64,000 nucleotides of DNA from Amblyornis subalaris (taxonomy: Eukaryota > Chordata > Aves > Passeriformes > Ptilonorhynchidae), in assembly GCA_018881555.1 (NCBI GenBank), contig JACAXG010000075.1, positions 1,246,830 through 1,310,829 of the forward strand, in the 5' to 3' direction. The translations under genes and the position numbers were made by a program. This document shows positions 54,280 through 64,000 of this stretch, one piece after another. How positions within the stretch are numbered: position 1 is the first letter of the stretch; each line of letters begins with the position of its first letter. A model generated the notes under the pieces. That model was not told where the DNA came from, did no database searches, and saw only the letters and a program-made list of their open reading frames with translations.

Positions 54280-57200
54280 TAAAATATTGCTCTTGGAGAT
54301 GGGAGGCTCTTTTTGACAGAGCTAGAAGTGGACGTGGTGATTTTCTTCCACAAAGCACTAAAATGAGATGGGATTTAAGGACTCTTCAGTGACAGAGAAA
54401 CAAATGACCTGGTAACGGAGGTGGCTGTGGGGAATGCTTTGTGTGGGAGAAAATGATATGTAAATTGTATTTTTAAAAGAAGGAAATGTAGGATTTACTG
54501 GTAAATTATGTGTACCTGTGGAAAAGGCAATAAAACTCCAGCTGGATGCACAGCAGGGCCACAATGACCCCAGCCAGGACACTTTTCCTTCCTGATCCCC
54601 TCCAAACTGCTCCTGGACAGACACAACTCCTTCAAGACAACTGCTGAGGATGGGAACATGCAGTTTTCATTAGGAAGTTTAAATGCATTTCCTAAAAATA
54701 ACCTGCTGTTTGGAGCTTTCAGTATCAGAAATAAATCCATATACACCGATAAAACCTGATTATAATTAGTCACACAAGTAAAATTATGAGTGTAATTAAC
54801 CACAGCAATTAATTGAGATGCCTTTGGGACATTATTTCCCTTCTTGCAGTTGAATGCAATTTGCATTTAAAGTTATATCATAAAAGGTGTAAGATGGTAA
54901 TCAATTTGGGTTATTTTATTATCTTTTACCTATTAATATCTGCTGAGGTGCTTTAGACATCCAGTGCTCAACCATGGTTTTGATGTAAAAGAACCCCCAA
55001 ACACCTGGCAGTGTTTTAATGACACTGGGGTTTGTTTCCCCAGACCCCACTCCGAGCTACCTAAACTTTTCCGTGCCCTTCCTTTTCATTGCCTCACAAA
55101 AAATATATTGGTTTGCATCGACTGAAATTGCCTTTGTAATGGCAGCACCCCTCCCCTGCCCACAGCCCCGGGGCTGCTCGTGGTTCCCAGCACGTAGGAG
55201 ACCTTGATGGATGAGTTTGCAGATAGGGGTGGTTATGAACAATTTATGAGGGAGAAAGAAACGCAGAAGTTTTCACATTTTGCTGATTGTGCTGATGTTG
55301 AGATTAAACCCTAAATAAATCACGGACATTTCCTACGGAGAATGCAGTGTCTTTGCAAAGCTGTGATCACTGGGGTTTGTGGTCCACGAAGCTCTCGGCG
55401 TTACACAAAATGCTTTTCTTACAGGCAGTGAAACACAAGCGTTGGTGTCCTGGAACCCAGCAGGCACTGGGGAACCTGGGAGCAACCCTGCGAGAGCAGC
55501 AGTGACCTCCCAGAGGAAAACAAAAGGAGTTTAAATCTTCAAAGAGCAGGATAAAGACAGAAACTCAGCGGTGGAGGTGCCGAAGCCTCTCCAGCCCCAT
55601 GAGCTGGGACCCTCAGGGCTGATGATCCCCCACTGTCTGTGCAGCCAAACACACCCCAGCAACAGGAGGGCTCACCTCTCAATTCCATCTCCTCAGGGAA
55701 TTTCAGTGCTCCAAATCGTGGCTATAGCTCAGACATTTTGGGAACTGGGCTTTGGGACAGTCCCAGGAGTGTGTAGGGAGCTCGGTCCATAAAGGAGGTT
55801 GGCAGCAGAAAAATTGCCAAGGCTCCATTTACTCCAATGGTTTTGCAGCAGTTGGATTGGCAGGAACACGGAGTCTTATCAAGCACTGCAAAAAGGGCTC
55901 GGGTGTCACTCACACAAACCCCCCTGGAAGGGGTTTCTATTGTCCCCTTGTTAATATGGCAGTGCCAGGGCATAAACAGGAATTTGGGGTTTATGATCCC
56001 ACAGATATGGGTGCACATGTGATGGACCCAGAGTGATTTATTCTGAAGAACAGCCATTGAGGCTCATAAAACACAAACACTCCGACTACACTTCAAAATC
56101 CACTGCAATTCCTGCTGCAGCCAGAGGGATTTTTTGAGATTGTGACAGTGAAGACCTGGTGGGACCACGGCCAATCCACAGCCCACGATTCACAAATGCC
56201 TCGTGTAAAGCTTGTTAAAAAGCAAAATCCTGCCTGCTACTTTCTCAGCAAGCACTGAATGACCCCAGGGAAGATTCAGCCTCGAGAAGGAGGCTGAATC
56301 CTGCAGAAGTTTGGTGAAACCAGGAGCTGGTTTTGCTACATGTGAATCCCATCCTGGGATTCTGCTTGAGTTGTCCCCAAACTCAGCTGAAGGGAGGTTC
56401 AGGAGGGTCAGTGCTCCTGGGCCAGTGCTCTGAACGCTCCTGGGTTAGCACTTGGATGAGTGTTTTCCATAAGAAGCTCCTTGCAGCACCTTCTGCATTG
56501 ACAGTGCTTTTTTTTTCTTATTAAGAGGAATTTGATCATCACTGATGACTTCTGTGAGTCCTCTACCATCAGGAACGTTAATATGGGTGGTAATTTCCTC
56601 TCCTCCCACCCTTTGCTCCTTTTTTCCCAAAAACCCCAGCAGTGCCAGACAGCAAAATGCAGCTTTAGCAGCTGCTCCTGTGAGCAAAGCAGGGATGTAA
56701 CACAGACAGACTGGAAGGCACAGCCAGGGAATAACCAGGCACACGAGGGGCTCTCCAGCAGGAAACTGCAAAGATCACATGAAAACAGCAATATTCTGAA
56801 ACACAAATTCAATCAGGGCCCCAGCAAAAGAAATAAAGCCCCAAACAGGGCACAGCACAGATGGGGACACGCAGAAATTAAAAATAACACAAGTGACCTG
56901 CCCACAACACACTCAGTTTTTGGTATTCCGGTCATTTGGGGAATCCTGAGCAGTAAAATTCCTGGGAAGTATTTGGTACAGCTTGCAAGGGATTGTCAGC
57001 ACAAGTCAGCTGAGCCACAGGAGGGATTCTGCATGAAAAGTTATTGTGGCAAAGGCAAAGGTGAGCAGGTTGAAGGACTCTGAGTTGTGCAGGTTATGTC
57101 CAGCTGACAGGACAGCACAGCCAGCCAAGATAAATCTGGCCCCTCTCTGCAAGCATTCTTCCTCAAATACCTTCCTTTGGAGTAATCTTTTATTTTAAGC

Positions 57201-57582
57201 AAAATACATAAACAAAAGAAAATAGTGTCAGTTTTACTATTGTACACATGAATCCAAAATATCCACTATAATCATCACCAAAATAAATCATTGTCCCGGT
57301 CTGAAATGGTGGGAAACTTCAGCTTTCCTTCCATTCAAGTGGAGAACATTTTATGGTGAGACATTCCTGAGGGATAACATACATTTTCACGGATTCAATC
57401 AAAAGTTATCTTCCTCTTTTTTATATTATGGTTTTGCATATTAAATTTAGTACTGGGGGAAACAAAAAGGACCCTGATGAGGATCTGAAACCCCGTGCAG
57501 CATTTCCCCAGTAAAGCACTTTACCTGCATTATAAGACACAGAACCCAGCTAAGAAAACCCTTCCCTGTCCCCCTTTTCCTT

Positions 57583-57583
<1 letters not shown>

Positions 57584-57611
<28 letters not shown>
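57584..57611 (+). repeat. Poly(T) run, 28 bases
   Basis: An uninterrupted T run. It has no recognisable retroposon body next to it. Confidence 0.95.
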
Positions 57612-57619
<8 letters not shown>

Positions 57620-59210
57620 AGCAAAAGAAGTTTTGTTTAACAGGCAGGAGCAATCGGAGGGATCAGGGCTCAGGTTGCGGACGTGTCAGCTTTTCCACCA
57701 CTGCTCCTGTTCCCCTCAGCCCTCCTGCATTTATTTTTAAAAGGTCATTAAGCAAGACACAAAAGGTGAAGTGCAACGTTACAGATTTATAACCTGGCTG
57801 AGCCCTCCCTGGAAGACAAAGCTCAGGTACAGGAGGTGTCTCTTGGTGCCCTGGGACATCAAAGCCCAGCAGCCAAAGGCAGTGAAATATATTCAGAGGG
57901 GATATTCACAGCTCTGTTCTGTCCCTCACCTCCCTTTAATCATCCCCTAATATATTTTATTTATTTGAACTCTACCCCTCTTCACACACAACTTGGACTT
58001 CGCTGTGTTACAGCACCTGCCACTCACATGGAAGAAAACTTTAAATTAGAGCCAGTGGTTTGGTCCCAATTAAATCAGTTAAATGACAGATTTTGTGCTA
58101 AAAGCTAATCGCTCTTCAGGGAGATTCTTACTACTACTTACTTACTTACTCCTGTTAATTCTTACTACTTTAAACTGCTGCTGGTTTGCCTCGTGCCTCA
58201 CTGGGCAGCCAAATCTCTGGATTATATTAAAAGCAAAACTTCATGACTTCTTTGAGTCACTATTTGAAAACATGCACACTGAAAATAATCACCTTCTATC
58301 TTATAATTCATTCATGATCATTTTAAAAAAAAAAAAAAATGGAAGGAAAAGTAAGAAGTCTAAACACCCAGTGTGACATCCTTGTCCACATCTCATGGCC
58401 GAGCTGGTCCTCTGATATGCTGCCAACCTTTTATCAAAAACCTTCCACTCCAACTCTCTTTGTTGCCAGTGGAGTGCTGGGGCTGCCTGTGCTCAAAGAG
58501 TCTGTGGGCCCAGAGATTGATTCCCTGGCGTGTGTCTTTTAAACAGGAACATTTATATAATCAAACCCGAAGATAAAAAGGCACGAGCACACGGCAAGCA
58601 AACATTTCCAATCCACTTGCAAGGTCATGAACAGGAGCGTGCTCACGGCCAGCGTGCAGCACTGGGGCCTTCCTGTGTGGAATCCTTTCCTGCCCCTCGA
58701 GGAGCGCTCTGGAACAACGGGAATGCCTTTGATTTATAGGGCTGCAAGGGGGTTTTATTCCACACCAAAAGGAAAGCATCACGGAACAAAAATTCATCCA
58801 CCTTTCTGTTCTGCTTGCTGGTGGCTCTCAAGAGAAACCTCCAGCACCCCAGTGAAGCACTGAGCCATGATTTAGTCCCTGCCCTAACTTCTGAACCACA
58901 GAGCTCAAACATTCAGCCACTTCTACTCCGGTCTTTGCAATTCCCCTGCTCTGGTTGGAACTGGAGGGGCTGGGGATGTGCCCCAGATGTGTTCTGATGG
59001 ATGCTGAGCTGAGGGGGATCATCCCATCCCGTCCCATCCCATCCCTACTGGCTCTGCTCCTGCCAGCAGGGCTCCAGGGGTTCTGGGTGTTCCTCTCCCT
59101 CCAGGCTGCAGGACACTCTGCTGGCTCCTGCTGGGTATTCCTAAAGGTTTGAGTGTGTGTTCATCCAACCCCACTGCTGAGCTCTTCCTCCCTACTCATC
59201 CTCCCTCCCT

Positions 59211-59345
59211 TAGAATCCCAGGACGGTTTGGGTTGGAAAGGACCTTAAAGCTCATCCAGTCCCACCCCTGCCATGGGCAGGGACACCTTCCACTATCCCA
59301 GGTTGCTCCAAGCCCCGTCCAAGCTGGCCTGGGACAGGGATGGGG
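59211..59345 (-). mobile_element. CR1 LINE fragment (antisense)
   Basis: The plus strand shows AGAATCCCAGGACGG, TTTGGGTTGGAAAGGACC, TTAAAGCTCATCCAGTCCC, GCCATGGGCAGGGACACC, TTCCACTATCCCAGG and TTGCTCCAAGCCCCGTCC, all in CR1 order. Confidence 0.92.
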
Positions 59346-62300
59346 CAGCCACAGCTGCTCTGGACAAGCCCTTCGTGTGTCCCCAGGCACAGGGGGACAA
59401 CCATCACCCTGCCACCGGCGCCCCTGGAGGAGGGATCTGCCTCACAATGTCCGGGCTGAGCTCTGTAATCACCCTGTTCCTTGCATTGTCTCCCTACTCC
59501 AAACATCATAATACAAACACCATTTGTAAGGCTTTTTGATTTGCCACTGCTGGTGTTGGATCCTGTTTCTGGCTCTGCAGCAGCAGCTTCCCTTTGTTGT
59601 TATCCAGCTCCCAAGCACCATCCACGCTCCAGCTTTCCTGCAGCTCCTCATTGGGAGGCCAAGGTTTATTTACAAGACATATAAATATTTTCTCTAACAA
59701 AATGCTGCATTAAGTGAAGGCACAAATCTGCAAACCACTGCATGCCAAACATACACAAGATTTAGGTTAAAACTCTGCTTTCTGTATGACATTTCAGCAA
59801 ACTTTAACCAAGATTACCCAGAGATGCAGCAATTCCTGGACAAACTTCTCTCTGATGTTAAGATGGAGCTAAACCTGTCGCCTCAAACTTTTTCATTGAC
59901 TTCAAATTCCACCTTTCCAATTTATTTGTTGGTTTAGTTCCTTTCTTCAACCTCAGTTTGACCAAAGCCTCTCAAATTCAAGGTGTAAAGGCAATGTAAG
60001 TTGCAATATACTTTGAGGGAATAAGAAGCTGGAGAAGAGTCAGAAAAAAGTTGTGGTCCAAGAGTTCTGTGCAAAATAATACCCTGGAAAGGCCCCCAGG
60101 AGCTCCCTGTGCTTCCCATGTTCTGGATCAGGGAAAAACACAGGATTTCAACCTTGCACAGAGCTGAGAAACAACACTGAGAAACACTCAGAGCAGTTTG
60201 GAGACAGGATTTCCAAAATCCAAAAAACCACTCATCCCACACCAGAGCTCTCTCAGCCACTTCTTTGGACTTTGCATCCAATAAAAATGTAACGCTGAAC
60301 AAAAATTTCAGCAGCACTGAGATAAATAAAATCAGAGTACAGGGAGTCCTGCATTGTCAGCTCACACAAACACTCTGACAAAGGCTGTGAAGCATCTGCT
60401 GCTGTTTGTTTTTTTTGCAGGGGAGGGAAGTGCATGAACTCTGATCACCCAAAGCAGTTCGTGACCCACCTGGGGACATCTGTGTGCTCTCACCAGGAGT
60501 TTTAAATGCACTGCTAAGAGTTAGAAGGTGAGGTTCAGTCACTGGGTTTGTCTGAAATGACCCTAAATACAAAGAAAAGCTGTATTTGGCTGTTAGTTCT
60601 CCTCACTGGTTTTCTATGCTCACAACTACCAGGGAAATTTAATTTCTATCAAATCTAGAAGCATCCTTAATCTATTTTCTCATTTGTGACTCATTTTGCT
60701 GAAGGGGCCTTATCAAACATTGCTTTTCATTTTCACAAACAGGAAATCTTTTACACACGATCGAGGAAGCCGGAGGCTTGTCCCAAACAAAAGGCACAAT
60801 CTCCCAAGCTCCTGACAGGTTTTTATTTTCCTGAAACGATAAATCAGCAAGCATGGATGACTGCATTTTACTCACTTCTTGCTTCAATTTACTGGACCTG
60901 AGGGAAAAAGGGTAACAAAAGGTATAATTAATGTAATTAATATCTACGGGGATGCTGCGGGCCCTGGGCCAGCGGCCGTGCCTGGAGCCCAGCACGTTCT
61001 CAGGACATGATCACAGACAATGGCTATACCTCTGATATTTAGATTTTTAGATATTTAGACATAGAGAAGAGCAGGGATAGAGCCTCCTGTGCCAGCCCAA
61101 GGGAGGGCAGGGACAGGGGGATGCACTCTGGCCCTAACAGCAGCTCCAGAATGGATCCAACGCTTGGCTCAAGATGGGAAGTGCCTTTGGAGAAGGGATT
61201 TTCAGACTGAAGTGGTCACTGCTTTGGGCAGCAGGGCACCTGCAGGGCTTGGTGCATCCTCCCTCCCCTCACACTGGGAGAAAGAGGGTTTGGCACAAGA
61301 AGGTGCTGATCCTGCTGTGTCTTTCCCCCTCCCCTCCCAGAAGGATCAAAAGGCACTCAGTGGATGAACTTCACTCCAGGTTCAAACGAAGTCTGAGTAA
61401 CCAACCTCAAGTGCAGGACAGGTGCTTCCAGCACTTCAAACACGTGAAGGGTACAGGGGAAAATTCCAGCACAGCTCATTTCCCACTGCTCCCATCTCAC
61501 AAAATGGGCTCTGCTAGTTTCAGAGTCCTGCCCTGAGACTCACACGGTTCTGATCTGGGAGGTAAAAGGGGTTCAGCTTTTCAGATGAAAAATTGAGAGT
61601 TTTTAATCTTTTTAAACTGCACTTTCAATACCTCAAAGCCTTAACAGAGGAAAATTCATGATAGGAACAACTATAAATCATATTCTTCCATTGAAATTAA
61701 ATTTTCAACACTGAAAACGTCCAAGTGACTCCAACGCCACCGTGGGGTGATCACACTTGGAAAGAAGGACCAGTGTGAGTGCTCTGAGAATTGACCACCA
61801 GGCAGGGGAGGTGACTGTGACGAGAAAGTGTCACCACTTAGTGCTGCACCAACATTCCAATCGCAGCCCGAGATGGCTTCACTTCCAGAGACACCAGTGC
61901 CTCTGGCATCCTCCCTGGGGATACTGGTGCGTGCTAATCCTTGGGTAAATACCCATTCAGCATCTTTAAGGGCCATAAAATAAGAACAATGATTCATTTC
62001 CAGCTAAACATAACCACGGTGCCATTGGAAGCACTCAAGAACCAAGGTGATGTGTGCTCCTGACATCAGCCCTCTGCAGACTTTGGTCTGGTTGCCAACT
62101 CAACCAGATTCACTTCCTTGGAAAAAAGCAGGGCTGTGATTGCAGCCAGGCCCTCCCAGTCACTGTCTGCTCAGAGGAAGTGTCTCAGCACCATGCACAG
62201 CCCCAGCCTACGTGAGTGAACAGCCCTGGCTGCAGAGCAGCAGCAGGGACACGCCAGGCACCAGCACTGGACACCAAGTTCCTGCAGAGCCTCGTCCAGA

Positions 62301-64000
62301 GGCACGAGAGCAAAACCTTCCTGTGCCTGAGGGATCGCTGCACTGTTGGAAGGGATTGTTTTCAAGTAATAAAGTGTTATTATTATCAGCAAAATACCCA
62401 ACTTACCTTTTGTAAACAATGAAGAAGCTGCAAAGAATTGCTGGATGCACTCCCACGCTTCAGCTTTTGGATTGGCAAAAGCATTTAGGCTTCATAAAGC
62501 AGCACAGACACTTCAAAGCAGGAAAACAGTTATTAAAAATTATCCAACAAGAAGTGACACTTCATCTGCATCCACAGTATTTAATTTGTTTGAATAATAT
62601 AGTTACAGATAAACAGGTTCACTCCATATACAATTACCAATACCTTTGTTTTAATACAGCTCATATTCCAGTACATCAACACTATTTTATTTACAAGGCA
62701 TTTATGTACATTAACATCTTTCTAAAGTCAGTGCATTGTCAATAAGTTTTATACAATAATTTACAAAGTGAATGTAGTTAATAGTTAACTTAATAAATTT
62801 ACTACTAATTCTTGAATTAATTTAATTTAAAAAATTAATTACAACCAATGTAACAAACACAGAAGATCAAATAACATTAGTAGATTGTGCTACCTGCTTA
62901 AATAAAACATTTTAAAGTAAATCAGTTGAAAATCTTTCACTTTTCATGGAGTTTGCGGAGGGAGGAGTAGACAAGTGGGTGTTGAAAAAGCTTCTAACCT
63001 AGAAATTCACAAGTCATGTTTGCTTCTCTTTAGGCTCAATGTTTAGACCACTTTAAAGATAAAAGACCATAGAGGGTAAGGAGCAACACCTGACAGGTAA
63101 GACAAGACTCATTTTTGGAACAGATCTGCTGTCCCCAAAGAGGCACAACCTCCAAAGGCAGGGAGGGCTCTGCCTGAGGAGAGACAGCCAGACCAGCTGA
63201 TATCATTTCTTACATGGATAAAACCCAGATCCTCCTGGAAATGATACACTTACTGAAACCTTGGCATTCTTGTAAAACACCCTACAATGAATCCAAACGT
63301 TAATGTCAGAGAACCACGTAAGTAACAGTTTTGTTAGTGAAGGTACAAATTCTAGGGAACTGGGAAGATGATGTGTGACAAAATTAATAAGCTGCTGAAA
63401 CTCAGCTGAAGAACAAAAGGCCAAAAGAGTGAAATTTTTATCTTCATTCAGATATGCAAACAATTTAACACTGAAAATGTTTAAAGAAATGCCTGCTCAA
63501 AAAACAACCCTCTTTTTTCCAGTCTCTGCTAAGACTCAGTCACACTTCTCCTCATGAAAGCAGCCCCTTGAATCACAGAGCATGTTGCAAGGGCGTGGAA
63601 AGCAATTCTGCTTTAATTGCAAGTATTTGCATAACCTGTTGTAACAAAAAAGTTTTGAAAAGGCAACCAAATTTTGAAAAGAAGAAACTCCACTGAAATA
63701 GGAAACCAATTAAAAACCTCCATCCATGAATGCTACGACAGCTACCTGACAGCCACAGCTTCTTCCTCGGAAATACACAGTGGATATTCACAGCCATTCA
63801 CTCCAGAGCCCTTACAACAACGACAACAACAAAAAGAAACAAACTGTGGGTTTGAATTTAATCATATGCATTTTCAAAAGTGCAAATTCAAAAGCAACAC
63901 CAGTCATGAAACATAAGCTCAAGCATCTCTCCTTCCAAAAGCTGGGAACGTTTTGTGCAATGTGCACATTTTAAGACACCGTGAGTGTAATCACAACTAC
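59346..64000. other. Right-edge region without supported exons
   Basis: No coding exon was recognised. From about 62,400 the sequence becomes AT-rich and looks like a long 3' UTR. A minus-strand AATAAA (plus TTTATT) lies at 62,691-62,686. In human, the minus-strand gene USP32 ends close to CA4, so the 3' UTR of a minus-strand neighbour is possible here, but no USP32 coding sequence is visible. Confidence 0.35.

Larger units (their letters stand above)
51563..59210. other. Intergenic region downstream of CA4
   Basis: No coding exon could be supported on either strand. The stretch holds a telomere-like tract (52,283-52,318), a CR1 3' end (54,208-54,279), a run of 28 T (57,584-57,611) and short simple repeats such as TTAC units near 58,128-58,150 and five ATCCC/GTCCC units at 59,021-59,045. 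The remainder is unique sequence. Confidence 0.6.

Noticed and set aside
1..64000. Search by eye for tRNA, rRNA, CRISPR arrays, operons or viral genes
   Set aside because: Nothing with convincing structure was seen; the sequence is ordinary vertebrate nuclear DNA.

Overview
This is nuclear DNA from a vertebrate, most likely a bird. Genes are split by GT-AG introns, promoters are CpG islands, and the interspersed repeats I can recognise are mostly CR1 LINE fragments, the typical avian retroelement. The gene order GGNBP2 - PIGW - MYO19 - ZNHIT3 is that of human 17q12. The species cannot be fixed from the sequence.

Layout: (1) 1-5,110: first two coding exons of GGNBP2 on the minus strand and its CpG-island promoter; the rest of the gene lies off the left edge. 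(2) 5,111-9,088: intergenic or PIGW 3' flank with CR1 fragments. (3) 9,089-11,202: PIGW, minus strand, one coding exon plus a 5'-UTR intron. (4) 11,203-11,474: CpG-island core from which PIGW and MYO19 diverge. (5) 11,475-28,469: MYO19, plus strand. I could reconstruct 24 coding exons that join without a frame break into 963 codons. (6) 29,499-30,412: ZNHIT3, minus strand, four exons, 153 codons, tail-to-tail with MYO19. (7) 31,886-32,854: an intronless class A G-protein-coupled receptor, minus strand, of the melanocortin/EDG/cannabinoid type, which I cannot assign to a named gene. (8) 38,373-51,562: a CA4-like GPI-anchored carbonic anhydrase, plus strand, eight coding exons, 316 codons, with TATA box and poly(A) signal visible and one GC-AG intron. 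(9) 51,563-64,000: no coding exon seen; short repeats, two CR1 fragments, a telomere-like tract, and an AT-rich right edge that may be the 3' UTR of a gene beyond the window.

The genes do not form a pathway. PIGW acylates the inositol of GPI precursors in the ER and CA4 is a GPI-anchored enzyme, so they are linked biochemically, but their proximity is probably chance. MYO19 moves mitochondria on actin, ZNHIT3 is a small HIT zinc-finger protein, and GGNBP2 is a gametogenetin-binding regulator.

I see no clearly new molecular system. The items most worth a second look are the unassigned receptor between ZNHIT3 and CA4, the GC-AG intron in CA4, tandem arrays in all three housekeeping CpG-island promoters, a BANP-type motif in the GGNBP2 promoter, a CpG-rich CR1 copy beside the receptor, and a sharp change in the density of ambiguous bases near 20.3 kb, which suggests an assembly junction. 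All family assignments come from recalled sequence patterns, not a search.
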